From: Collinsella sp.
GTDB taxonomy: Bacteria > Actinomycetota > Coriobacteriia > Coriobacteriales > Coriobacteriaceae
Length of the DNA stretch: 64,000 nucleotides
Direction: 5' to 3'
NCBI GenBank assembly: GCA_018368345.1
Contig: JAGZEK010000008.1
Location: forward strand, 1 to 64,000
In this document: in pieces, positions 45,757-54,854 of the stretch
Layout: the number at the start of each line of letters is the position of its first letter
Position numbering within the stretch: position 1 is the stretch's first letter
The notes under the pieces: generated by a model
What the model saw: the letters and a program-made list of their open reading frames with translations, nothing else
What the model was told of the DNA's origin: nothing
Database searches by the model: none
Position numbers and translations under genes: made by a program

Positions 45757-46473
45757 ATGGCAGACGCAGAGAGCAACCTCGTTCCCTCCGAAGCAGCCGA
45801 CCAGGTCGAGGTCGCGCTCGAGGCGCAGGCAGCAGCCGACGACGGCATCCTGTACCTCAACGAGTATCAGTACGAAAACGACCTCGTCACCGACTTTGCG
45901 CGCCTGGTCGCCTCGCCCAGGCGCCGTGGCTCCCTGTACGTCGCCGCCGCGATTGCCGCGCTCATCGGCATCGGCATGCTGGTGGCCGGCGGCAGCTGGA
46001 TCAAGTTCGGCGTCGTGCTGATCGTGTTCGGCGCCTTTTTGGCCTGGTGGAGCAAGAACCTGCACCACACGCTCGCCCGCGACTTTATCGACGCCGTCGA
46101 GGCCGACGAGTCCATGGGCGGCCGCTATCGCCGCGTCGCCGCCAACGAGGACGGCCTGATGGTTTGGGGCAAGAGCGGCAAGTCGCAGTTCTTCCCGTTT
46201 GACAAGCTCGACCACGTACTCGACGGCGAGCGCATCTTTGTGGCCATGTTCGCCGACCAGGGCGTGACGATCCCCAAGGACACCTTCGTCCGTGGCGATG
46301 CCGAGCAGTTCGGTCCCTTCCTCAAGGCCCGCATCAACAAAAAACTCCGCATCGAGACCAAACGCAAGAAGATGAAGGCAGAAAAGGCCGCTGCTGAAGC
46401 CAAGCAGGGCGACAAGCCCCAGGAGACCAAGGGCAAGCAGCGCAAGCAGAAGAAGAACAAGAAGAAGCGCTAA
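45757..46473 (+). CDS. YcxB-like membrane protein
   Basis: A 238-residue protein with an acidic start, two adjacent membrane helices (LYVAAAIAALIGIGMLVAGG; FGVVLIVFGAFLAWWSKNL, residues 60-100) and a cytoplasmic domain resembling the YcxB family (GLMVWGKSGKSQFFPFDKLD; VFVAMF-like strand; VTIPKDTFVRGDAEQFGPFL). The last 50 residues are almost all Lys, Ala, Glu and Gln (EKAAAEAKQGDK, KGKQRKQKKNKKKR), a strongly basic tail suited to nucleic acid or membrane contact. GGAG lies 10 nt before the ATG. It precedes the kinase operon by 144 bp and is divergent from dnaX. Confidence 0.8.
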   Translation: MADAESNLVPSEAADQVEVALEAQAAADDGILYLNEYQYENDLVTDFARLVASPRRRGSLYVAAAIAALIGIGMLVAGGSWIKFGVVLIVFGAFLAWWSKNLHHTLARDFIDAVEADESMGGRYRRVAANEDGLMVWGKSGKSQFFPFDKLDHVLDGERIFVAMFADQGVTIPKDTFVRGDAEQFGPFLKARINKKLRIETKRKKMKAEKAAAEAKQGDKPQETKGKQRKQKKNKKKR

Positions 46474-46617
46474 GGCCAAGCCAGACGGGCAGCCTCGCAT
46501 CCCGCTATCCTCCCCATGCACCCGAGCGTGCTACACTAGCAGCATCTATGCCACCGCGAACGGCTCGGCTCCGCGCCCGCCGCTCGCAAACGAACTTTAA
46601 ACGCACGAGGGTTGGCC

Positions 46618-48471
46618 ATGCCGCTTTTCTCGCAACATACCGCCCGGTTCTCGCCGGACGTTCCCTTGGAGGGCACCAGCTCTCGCGAGCTGCTCAAGCG
46701 GTACCAGCCGCTCGAGACACTTGCGACTGGCGGTTTTGGCTCCATCGAGATCTGCCGCGACACGCACCTGCGCCGCCGCGTCGCCATTAAGCGCATCCCC
46801 CTTATCAACGGCGCCGGCATGCCCGCCAGCGACATCATGGATGTCCTGCGCGAGGCGCACACTGCCGCCATGCTTCAACATCCCAACATCGTGCAGGTCA
46901 TCGACTTTACGCACGACACAGCCTATGCCTACCTGGTTATGGAATATGTCGATGGCATGTCGCTGGCCGAGTTTTTGCACCGCGTGGACGGCCACTCACT
47001 TACCTTTGACGAGGCCGCGGCCATTGCCGATGCCCTGGGCCAGGCGCTCACCTTCGCCCATAGTAATGGCGTACTCCACCTGGACATTAAGCCCGCCAAC
47101 GTGCTCATCGACCACTCGGGCAATGTAAAGCTCACCGACTTTGGCATGGCGCGACTGTCGTCCGCCGGTGGCTTTGGCGGCTCACGCGGCGGCACCATCG
47201 GCTACATGCCGCCCGAGCAGCTCGATATCGAGACCGGCACGGTCGACGAGCGCGCCGATGTCTTTGCCCTCGCCTGTGTGATCTACGAGGGCCTGTGCGG
47301 CAGCGCTCCCTTTATGGCGGCCACGCCCGCCGACTCGCTCGACCGCATCATCGGCGGCGCCACCTATCCCAGCGAGCTGATACCACACTTTCCCCCGGGA
47401 GCCGAGGCCGCGCTCATGAGCGCGCTCTCCCCCATGCCGCAGGACCGCCCCAACAGCATCGAGGCATTTTGCGACCAACTCCTTGCCGGTCTGGGCAGCG
47501 TGCGCGAAGGCCGTCGCAGCCTGGAGCAAATGGTTGGCGAACTTTCGGATGACGAGCAGGGGCTCGACGATATCGAGCCGTCGCACTACGAGGACGACGC
47601 CATCGAGGTCGACCCCGCACTCGGCTGGGCGGGCACGCGCTGGAGCCATGCGCGCGACTACACCATGCGCACTATCTCGGCGCTAACGTGCGGCACCTTT
47701 AGCTTTTTGCTGATGCAAACGGCCGGGGTCGCGGCGCTTCCCGGCCTGGTCATTGCGGCCATCGCGATCGGAGCGGCGGCTGGCCTGGCCCCCCAGATTG
47801 GCTCGGCTATCTCGGCTGTGGGCTTTTTGGTGCTCATGGCCAACGCCACCATGCAGGCACAGGGTATCCTGTCGATGCTGCCCGTCGCGGTGATCTTTGC
47901 CGCCGCCATGTCCGGTTGGTGGATCGCCTGGGGTCGCACCGAGACTGCCGCGAGCGCCACGCTCACCTGTGCACTTGCGCTTGGCTGTCTGACCGGCAAT
48001 ACCTTCCTGGCAGCTGGGGTCGCCGCCGGCGTCGCGTCATTTTGGCTCGGCCCGGCAAGCGCCGCCGCGGCAACGGGCATGGGCGCGCTTTTTGCCCGTC
48101 TGGCCACGGTCGCGCTTTCAGCCGGAGGCGTGCTGGGGCTCGGTAACGTTGCCGCAGCGCTGGGAGACCCGCTCCTTTGGGCTGCCTTTGTGCTGGTCGC
48201 GGCAACTGCCGCAGCGTCATCCGCGCTGCTCAATGCCCATACCAAGCGTGCCGATCAGGGCTCAAACCTTGCCGCAATCGCCGCCATCGCTGTCACCGGC
48301 ATCGGCTGCGCAGCGGCGTCCTGTCTTGCACACCATATGGAAATTGCCGGCCTTGCAGCCGCGGTCATCGCCAAGGCGGCGGTTGCGGGAATCCTATCCT
48401 CTATAATCGTTGGGATATGCCTATATTTGCTCGGATACCAAAGAACCTATACGGAGAGTGATCTTTCGTGA
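46618..48471 (+). CDS. Ser/Thr protein kinase with C-terminal membrane helices
   Basis: A 617-residue Hanks-type kinase, first gene of the cell-wall signalling operon. The kinase domain (residues 22-290) has LATGGFGSIEICRD, RVAIKRIPL, VLHLDIKPANVLI (HLD in place of HRD, catalytic Asp kept), KLTDFGMARL and GTIGYMPPEQLD. After a linker (acidic GLDDIEPSHYEDDAIEVDPA) come about eight to ten membrane helices to the end, with no outside domain. It may be the PknA counterpart or a separate sensor. ATG 46618 has GAGGG 6 nt upstream; TTG at 46612 is less likely. Its TGA overlaps the GTG start of the FhaA-like gene. Confidence 0.9.
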   Translation: MPLFSQHTARFSPDVPLEGTSSRELLKRYQPLETLATGGFGSIEICRDTHLRRRVAIKRIPLINGAGMPASDIMDVLREAHTAAMLQHPNIVQVIDFTHDTAYAYLVMEYVDGMSLAEFLHRVDGHSLTFDEAAAIADALGQALTFAHSNGVLHLDIKPANVLIDHSGNVKLTDFGMARLSSAGGFGGSRGGTIGYMPPEQLDIETGTVDERADVFALACVIYEGLCGSAPFMAATPADSLDRIIGGATYPSELIPHFPPGAEAALMSALSPMPQDRPNSIEAFCDQLLAGLGSVREGRRSLEQMVGELSDDEQGLDDIEPSHYEDDAIEVDPALGWAGTRWSHARDYTMRTISALTCGTFSFLLMQTAGVAALPGLVIAAIAIGAAAGLAPQIGSAISAVGFLVLMANATMQAQGILSMLPVAVIFAAAMSGWWIAWGRTETAASATLTCALALGCLTGNTFLAAGVAAGVASFWLGPASAAAATGMGALFARLATVALSAGGVLGLGNVAAALGDPLLWAAFVLVAATAAASSALLNAHTKRADQGSNLAAIAAIAVTGIGCAAASCLAHHMEIAGLAAAVIAKAAVAGILSSIIVGICLYLLGYQRTYTESDLS

Positions 48472-49481
48472 ACTTCCTGAACATCTTCGAGGACCACGTG
48501 GCCGGCATCTTCGGTGCCACCCGTGCCCCGTTCTCCTTTAAGAAGCTTGCCAAGCAGGCCGCTCGCGACATGGAGGATCAGACTCTGGTGATCAACGGCG
48601 TCAACACGGCGCCGGCACTCTATACCATCCTTATCGCCGCCGACGACGATCCCATGCTCGCCCCGTTCTACCCCGAGCTTTCGCGCGAGGTCCGCGAGTT
48701 TGTGAAGGCGCAGGCCGAAAAGCGCCGCTATGTCTTTGTCGGCGAGCCCCTCGTGCGCTTTATGATCGATCCGCAGCTGCGCGCCGGCAAGTTCTCGGTC
48801 TTTGCCGAGAACGTCGATGCGCCCACGCTCGGCCGCCTGTACGAGGAAGAGCGCGCCTACCAAAACGGCCTGGGACAGAATAACTCCGCGGCAAGCCGTG
48901 CCGCCAGCGCCCCGCGCGCCGGCCAGCAGCAGTTTGCTGCCCCGCAGCAGCAGCGCCCCGCCGCCATGCCCCAGCAGCAGCCGACGCCTCGCGCCGCCGC
49001 TCCCGACCCGCTTGCCGTGGCAGACCCCTTCGCGCCTAGCGTCCCCGACCCCGCCGCCGCACCCATCCCGGTGCCGCAGACCGTCTCCCGCGACGCGCTT
49101 GCCGGCATGGGCGGAGCCGCCGCGACCGGTGCCGCCGTGGGCCTAGGCGCCGCAGCCGGCATCGCCTCCAACATGGCGAGCACTCGCGCCCCGCAGCGCC
49201 CGCTCGCCCAGCTCGTCGACGTCGTGAGCGGCGAGAGCCATAGCATCACCTCCGCACAGGTGACCATCGGTCGCGAGCGCTCAGTTTCCGACATCGCCCT
49301 GCGCGACCCCAACGTGTCGCGCCGCCACGCCCAGCTCACCTTTACGGGCTCGGATTGGTCGATCGAGGACCTCAATTCCACCAACGGCACGCTCGTCAAC
49401 AACCGCCGCATTACGCGCTGCCCGCTGCGCAACGGCGATCTGCTGACGTTTGGCCTGAGTACCTTTGAATTTAGGGGATAG
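48468..49481 (+). CDS. FhaA-like protein (DUF3662 plus FHA domain)
   Basis: A 337-residue cytoplasmic protein beginning with GTG. Residues 1-125 match the FhaA N-terminal domain (NIFEDHVAGIFGATRAPFSF; KLAKQAARDMEDQTLVINGV). A Gln/Pro/Ala-rich linker follows (QQQRPAAMPQQQPTP), then a C-terminal FHA domain with VTIGRERSVSDIALRDPNVS, SRRHAQLTF and IEDLNSTNGTLVNNRRI. In mycobacteria FhaA is phosphorylated by PknB and regulates peptidoglycan synthesis at the pole and septum. GGAGAG lies before the GTG, which overlaps the kinase stop as GTGA. The gap to the next gene is 6 bp. Confidence 0.92.
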   Translation: MNFLNIFEDHVAGIFGATRAPFSFKKLAKQAARDMEDQTLVINGVNTAPALYTILIAADDDPMLAPFYPELSREVREFVKAQAEKRRYVFVGEPLVRFMIDPQLRAGKFSVFAENVDAPTLGRLYEEERAYQNGLGQNNSAASRAASAPRAGQQQFAAPQQQRPAAMPQQQPTPRAAAPDPLAVADPFAPSVPDPAAAPIPVPQTVSRDALAGMGGAAATGAAVGLGAAAGIASNMASTRAPQRPLAQLVDVVSGESHSITSAQVTIGRERSVSDIALRDPNVSRRHAQLTFTGSDWSIEDLNSTNGTLVNNRRITRCPLRNGDLLTFGLSTFEFRG

Positions 49482-49487
49482 TCGCTT

Positions 49488-49904
49488 ATGAACATCGATA
49501 TCGTCCTTTTTGCAGGCCGCATCGTCTTGGTCGCCCTGCTCTATATCTTCCTGTTCGCCGTCATGAAGACCGGCGTGGGACTTGTGCGCGGGCAGCGCCG
49601 CGACTCGGCTATCTGGACGATCGATGTGGACAAGGGCCCGCGCGGTATCCGCGGCATCCACGTAGACATGCTCGGCCCCGTCATCGTCGGTCGCTCGCCG
49701 TCTTCGGACATCTGCATCAACGAACCATTCGTCTCGGCCTCGCATGCGCGCTTTTCGCTGCAGGGCCCGGCGCTCATCATCGAGGACCTCAACTCGCTTA
49801 ACGGCACGCTCGTCAACGGCCGCCAGCTTGTGGAGCCCGCAACGCTGCGCGAGGGCGACGAAGTCCAGATCGGCGATGTGGTCATGAAGGTGAACCGTCG
49901 ATGA
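49488..49904 (+). CDS. FhaB-like membrane FHA protein
   Basis: A 138-residue protein: one N-terminal helix (IVLVALLYIFLFAVMKTGVG), a short basic link (LVRGQRRDSAIWTIDVDKGP), and an FHA domain with PVIVGRSPSSDICINEPFVS, SASHARFSL and IEDLNSLNGTLVNGRQLVEP. This matches actinobacterial FhaB (FipA), which binds phosphothreonine on division proteins. Its stop overlaps the phosphatase start (ATGA). Confidence 0.92.
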   Translation: MNIDIVLFAGRIVLVALLYIFLFAVMKTGVGLVRGQRRDSAIWTIDVDKGPRGIRGIHVDMLGPVIVGRSPSSDICINEPFVSASHARFSLQGPALIIEDLNSLNGTLVNGRQLVEPATLREGDEVQIGDVVMKVNRR

Positions 49905-51835
49905 TCGACGAGGAGAACAAGTCCGCGACTATGACCGAGGCACCGGCTGCCGCCACAGCTGCGCCGACCCACGCCGCTCCGGCGGGCTCCGCACCCGTGG
50001 AACCCGAGGACACCGTGTTCTCCCTGCCTCTTTCGCATGTAACGCATGATATTTCGGATCTCGCCGATAACGAGGACGAAGAGGATGCCGTAGCGGCGCC
50101 CATCGGCGCACATGCCGCGGAACAGCCCACAGCGCCCGAAGCAACCTCGGCGCCAGCTCACTTTGCAGAGCCCGTCGCCGCGGCAATCAACGAGAGCGCT
50201 GCGGTGTTTGCGGCACCCGAACCCGCCGCGCCAGCGTTTCCCATAGCCCCGGCATCCGAGGTTGCGCCCGCGTCTACGCCGGCGCCCGAGGCGGGGCCAT
50301 CCCCCGAGGACGGCCCTGCACCCAAGGCCCCGCAGCCTGCGCCCGCAAGCGAGTCCGATGCCGTGACCGAGCCCGCCGCCCAGTCGCAAAGCACACCCGC
50401 GCCGTCGCACTTTGCGACGCCCGAGCCTATAGACGTCAGCCCGCAAGACGACGAGTCGACCGCCTGCGCGTCCGAGGAGCCCGGCTCCCCGGACACCGGC
50501 GATTCCGAATCAAACGCCGAGACCGACACCGTCTCTCCCGGTGACACAGCCGAGATCGACGTTGCCGCCGTTGAGGCCAAGCTCAAAGACCCCGGCTCGA
50601 CCATGAGCTTTGAGCCCCTGACCGAGGAACGCATCGAGACCGACTCGACCTATGATGCCGGCACCACCACACAACTCATGTGGGGCGCCCGCTCCGACGT
50701 TGGCTGTGTGCGCCCGCACAATGAGGATTCCTACCTGGTGCAGTCGCCGCTCTTTTGCGTATGCGACGGCATGGGTGGTCACGCCGCCGGCGAGGTAGCC
50801 TCTTCCATCGCCGTCGAGACTATTGCCAAGACGGCCCCGCAGTCCGCCGACGCAGCACGCCTGGCCGCAGCCGTCGAGGCAGCCAACGCCGCCGTAATCG
50901 AGGCGGCCCTGAACGGCCTGGGCAAGCCCGGCATGGGCTGCACAGCCACTTGCGCCTATATCGAAAACGACACGCTCGCCATCGCCCACGTGGGTGACTC
51001 TCGCGCCTACCTGCTCCACGAGGGCACGCTCATCCGCGTGACCCGCGACCACTCCTACGTGGAGGAGCTCGTGGACGCCGGCGAGATTACGGCAGACGAG
51101 GCTCGCGTCCACCCCAACCGTTCGGTCATCACCCGTGCGCTGGGCTCGGACCCTGCCATGTATGCCGACCACTTCACTCTGCATATCGAGGAAGGCGACC
51201 GCCTGATCCTGTGCTCCGACGGCCTTTCGAGCATGATTCCCGATAGCGATATCGAGAACATCGCCACGCAGTCCTCAACCGCGCAAATCTGCGTCGACAA
51301 TCTAGTGGACGCGGCGCTTGCCGCCGGCGGCCACGACAACGTGACCGTAGTAGTCGTTGACCTGGTTGACGATGGCGTTATGCGCGAGGCGCAGCGCGTG
51401 CGTCGCCGCAACATTACTATCGCCGCCATCCTGGCCCTCGTCTTTGTGCTGGCAGCTGGCATCTGGGCCTACACGGGTGTCACCGGCTCGTACTACCTGG
51501 GTACCTACCAGGGCAATGTCGCCGTCTGGCGCGGCCTGCCCGGCAAGCCGCTCGGACTCAAGCTCCACTGGCTCGAAAGCGAAACCAGCATTAAGCTGTC
51601 CGACCTGCCCGAAGACACGCAAAACCGCCTCAAGGCGGGCATTCCGCAAACAAGTGTCGACGATGCGCAGGACACGATATCCAAGTACCGCCACCAGATC
51701 GATGAAGAGCAGACCCGCCAGGTGATCGACGCGCAAACGATTCGCGACAACACCAATCAGGGATCGACCTCCGAATCAGATTCCGAGAAAACCGCCGAAC
51801 AGTCCGCCGAGGCCGAAGCCTCCGATAAGAATTAG
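49901..51835 (+). CDS. pstP: PP2C-type Ser/Thr phosphatase with long N-terminal extension
   Basis: A 644-residue protein. The PP2C domain (about residues 260-490) has ARSDVGCVRPHNEDSYLV, VCDGMGGHAAGEVASSIAVE, IAHVGDSRAYLLHEG, SVITRALGSDPAMYAD and a late DNVTVVVVD, supplying the metal-binding Asp residues. One helix follows (ITIAAILALVFVLAAGIWAY) and an outside tail of about 120 residues. Unlike usual PstP, 250 residues of Ala/Pro/Glu-rich sequence precede the catalytic domain and contain many potential phosphothreonines. It should reverse the kinases of this operon. The start overlaps fhaB and the next gene begins 16 bp after the stop. Confidence 0.92.
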   Translation: MIDEENKSATMTEAPAAATAAPTHAAPAGSAPVEPEDTVFSLPLSHVTHDISDLADNEDEEDAVAAPIGAHAAEQPTAPEATSAPAHFAEPVAAAINESAAVFAAPEPAAPAFPIAPASEVAPASTPAPEAGPSPEDGPAPKAPQPAPASESDAVTEPAAQSQSTPAPSHFATPEPIDVSPQDDESTACASEEPGSPDTGDSESNAETDTVSPGDTAEIDVAAVEAKLKDPGSTMSFEPLTEERIETDSTYDAGTTTQLMWGARSDVGCVRPHNEDSYLVQSPLFCVCDGMGGHAAGEVASSIAVETIAKTAPQSADAARLAAAVEAANAAVIEAALNGLGKPGMGCTATCAYIENDTLAIAHVGDSRAYLLHEGTLIRVTRDHSYVEELVDAGEITADEARVHPNRSVITRALGSDPAMYADHFTLHIEEGDRLILCSDGLSSMIPDSDIENIATQSSTAQICVDNLVDAALAAGGHDNVTVVVVDLVDDGVMREAQRVRRRNITIAAILALVFVLAAGIWAYTGVTGSYYLGTYQGNVAVWRGLPGKPLGLKLHWLESETSIKLSDLPEDTQNRLKAGIPQTSVDDAQDTISKYRHQIDEEQTRQVIDAQTIRDNTNQGSTSESDSEKTAEQSAEAEASDKN

Positions 51836-51851
51836 AAAGGGAGTGCCGCTT

Positions 51852-54722
51852 ATGAGTCGCCGCAACACCGAGCTGCTCTTGCTCATCGCCTCGGCGTTCC
51901 CCGTCATCCTGCTGTATGCGATGTACGTGCTCACCGCGGGCGCTGCCATCTCCTTTGAGACGCTCGCCGTACCGATCGGCCTCTTTGCCGCCTTTGCCGC
52001 GGCCCACATTGCCGTGCGCATCTTGGCGCCCGGTGCCGACCCCGCCATCCTGCCCATTGTCTTTGTGCTTTCGGGCATCGGTATCACGTTCGTGACGCGT
52101 CTCGCACCCGCTCTCGCGATCTCACAGCTCATCATCCTGTTTGTCTCGGTGGCCCTGATGGTGGGAACGCTCGCACTGGTCAAAAACCTCGACGTGGTCA
52201 TGCGCTACAAGTACACCTTTGGCATTATCGGCATCATCCTGCTGATGCTGCCCATCTTTATCGGCACCACGATCTCGGGCTCCAAGCTGTGGATTCGCAT
52301 CGCGGGCTTTACCATCCAGCCTGGCGAGTTCGCCAAGGTCTTTATCGTGCTGTTCCTGGCCGGGTACCTGGCCGAGAACCGCGAGCTGCTCTCCATCTCC
52401 AACCGCAAGATCCTGGGCTTTAAGATCCCTCGCCTGCGACTGCTGCTGCCGCTGTTTGCCGTGTGGGGTGTGTGCCTGCTCGTCGTCGTCTTCGAACGCG
52501 ACCTGGGTTCGGCCGTGCTGTTCTACACTATCTTCTTGCTGATGCTCTACGTTGCCACGGGGCGCTTTTCGTATGTCGTTATCGGCCTTGCGCTGCTGGC
52601 CGTTGGGGCCGTGGGCGCCTACAAGTTCCTGTCGCACGTTCAGGTGCGCTTCCAAGTTTGGGTCGATCCGTTTAAGGACGCCCAGGGCCAGGGCTACCAG
52701 ATCGTCCAGTCGCTCTTCTCGCTTGCCGATGGCGGTCTGGTCGGTGTTGGTATCGGCAACGGCATGGCCAACAACATCCCTGTCGTCGAGTCCGACTTTA
52801 TCTTCTCTGCCATCGGCGAGGAGATGGGCCTTTTGGGCGGCGGCGCCGTGCTCATCCTGTTTATGCTCTTTGCCGTGCGTGGCCTCACCACGGCTGCCCG
52901 CGCTAAATCCGACCTCGCCGCCTTTAGCGCCACGGGCCTTACGGCCGCCATCAGCTTCCAGGCCTTTTTGATCGTGGGCGGCGTTACCCGCCTGATCCCG
53001 CTGACCGGCGTCACCCTGCCCTTTATGAGCCAGGGCGGTTCCTCGCTGCTGGCAAGCTTTATCATCGTCGCGCTCCTGCTGCGCGCCGGTGACGAAGCGA
53101 CCGGACGCGAGGCCGAGCTTACCGGCACCGGCACCATGACCGCCATCACCGATGATCAGGTCGCATCCGCCGCCGCCCCGACGGGCACGCGCTTTGCCAC
53201 CTCGTCTTCCTACGGCAGCGGCAGCCATTCCGTCGGCTCGCGCATGCGCCGTCGCCTGCTCGACACGCCTGAATCCGGTGTGCTCGGCCGCGTTGCGCTC
53301 GCCAACCGTCTAACCCGTGCGGTGCTCGCCTTTACGGCGCTGTTCGCCATCCTTATCGGCAACCTCACCTATGTCCAGGTCATCAAGGCCAAGGACTATC
53401 AGGATATGCCGACCAACAACCACACTATCGCCCGCTCCAAGTACATCCAGCGCGGTTCCATCATCACGTCCGACGGCGTGACGCTGGCCGAGTCGCTGCA
53501 GCAGGAGGACGGCACCTACGTGCGCTCCTACCCCAACGGCAACCTGGCAGCGCACGTGGTTGGCTACGTGAGCCAGCAGTATGGCACCACCGCCATCGAG
53601 AGTGTCATGAACGACACGCTCACCGGCTCTAAGGATTACTCCAGCTGGAACAACGCCATCGCGTCGCTCGCGGGCCAGACCCAGCCAGGCAACACCGCCA
53701 AGCTCACCATCGACTCGCGTATCCAGACGGCGGCCGAGCAGGCGCTCAAGGGCTTTAAGGGCGCCGTAGTGGTCATCGACCCGCGTACCGGTGCGGTGCT
53801 CGCATGCGCCAGCTCGCCCACCTATGACAACACCAACATCGACGCCCTGCTGCAGGCGGGCGGCGGCGAGGACGGCTCCATGTACAATCGCGCCATGGAC
53901 GCGCTGTACACGCCGGGCTCCACGTTTAAGGTCGTTACGCTTTCCGCGGCACTCGAGACCGGCACCGCCAGCCTTACCAGCACCTACCAGGCGCCCGGCT
54001 CCATGGACATCGGCAACGCGCCGGTCACCAACTATGCCAACGAGAGCTACGGCACCATCAGCCTGCAGCAGGCCTTTGCCGTGTCTTCCAACGTCGTCTT
54101 TGGCCAGGTGGCAAACGAAGTTGGCGCAAACACGCTCGTGCAGTTTGCCAACGCCTTTGGCTACGGCCAAAAGCTCGGCCAGGACCTGACCTCCGCGGCC
54201 TCCATCATGGCCGACCCGTCGCTCATGACCGAGTGGGAGACCGCCTGGGCCGGCGCCGGCCAGCCTGTCGGCATGGACCACACGCCCGGGCCGCAGACCA
54301 CCGTCATGCAAAACGCCGTGATTGCCGCCGCCATCGCTAACAGTGGCGTGGTCATGGACCCGTACTTTGTAGCCCAGGTACTCGCCCCGGACGGAACTGT
54401 GGTCAAGACCACGCAGTCCCGCTCGCTGGGTCAGGCCGTCAGCTCCGCCACGGCCGACCAGGTCAAGCAGGCCATGCTCGCCGTCGTCCAGTCCGGTACC
54501 GGCACCGATGCCCAGGTCCCCGGCGTCAAGGTCGCCGGCAAGACCGGCTCGGCCGAGACCGGCGGCACCAACGTCAACTCGATGTTCGTTGGCTTTGCAC
54601 CTTACGATTCACCCACGGTCGCCATCTCGGTGGCCTTGGAGGATTACGACAAACACGACGTCAAGGCGGCCAAGATTGCCGGCATCGTCCTGACCGCGGC
54701 GCTCGCCGCACAGGGAGCGTGA
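51852..54722 (+). CDS. SEDS glycosyltransferase-penicillin-binding protein fusion
   Basis: A 956-residue fusion of two proteins that are normally separate (rodA/ftsW and pbpA). Residues 1-425 are the SEDS polymerase with about ten helices: WIRIAGFTIQPGEFAKVFIV, FERDLGSAVLFY, DFIFSAIGEEMGLLGGG and LPFMSQGGSSLLASFI. A linker (425-485) leads to an extra helix (RAVLAFTALFAILIGNLTYV) and a class B transpeptidase with GAVVVIDPRTGAVLACASSP, STFK (Ser 690), SSN (AVSSNVVFG) and KTGS (Lys 897). One chain would thus make and cross-link peptidoglycan. ATG 51852 follows AAAGGGAG. It is followed by pknB after 132 bp. Confidence 0.95.
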   Translation: MSRRNTELLLLIASAFPVILLYAMYVLTAGAAISFETLAVPIGLFAAFAAAHIAVRILAPGADPAILPIVFVLSGIGITFVTRLAPALAISQLIILFVSVALMVGTLALVKNLDVVMRYKYTFGIIGIILLMLPIFIGTTISGSKLWIRIAGFTIQPGEFAKVFIVLFLAGYLAENRELLSISNRKILGFKIPRLRLLLPLFAVWGVCLLVVVFERDLGSAVLFYTIFLLMLYVATGRFSYVVIGLALLAVGAVGAYKFLSHVQVRFQVWVDPFKDAQGQGYQIVQSLFSLADGGLVGVGIGNGMANNIPVVESDFIFSAIGEEMGLLGGGAVLILFMLFAVRGLTTAARAKSDLAAFSATGLTAAISFQAFLIVGGVTRLIPLTGVTLPFMSQGGSSLLASFIIVALLLRAGDEATGREAELTGTGTMTAITDDQVASAAAPTGTRFATSSSYGSGSHSVGSRMRRRLLDTPESGVLGRVALANRLTRAVLAFTALFAILIGNLTYVQVIKAKDYQDMPTNNHTIARSKYIQRGSIITSDGVTLAESLQQEDGTYVRSYPNGNLAAHVVGYVSQQYGTTAIESVMNDTLTGSKDYSSWNNAIASLAGQTQPGNTAKLTIDSRIQTAAEQALKGFKGAVVVIDPRTGAVLACASSPTYDNTNIDALLQAGGGEDGSMYNRAMDALYTPGSTFKVVTLSAALETGTASLTSTYQAPGSMDIGNAPVTNYANESYGTISLQQAFAVSSNVVFGQVANEVGANTLVQFANAFGYGQKLGQDLTSAASIMADPSLMTEWETAWAGAGQPVGMDHTPGPQTTVMQNAVIAAAIANSGVVMDPYFVAQVLAPDGTVVKTTQSRSLGQAVSSATADQVKQAMLAVVQSGTGTDAQVPGVKVAGKTGSAETGGTNVNSMFVGFAPYDSPTVAISVALEDYDKHDVKAAKIAGIVLTAALAAQGA

Positions 54723-54854
54723 TGCCCATGATCGAATCGGACACCCGAGGCGCGCCGCGGCCGAAGAGTTAGCGGCAACGCGCCACACGGCCCCAGCGGC
54801 CACATCGTAGGTACTACACACATCGTTGAGCGAATAGTTATGTTAGGAGCAGGA

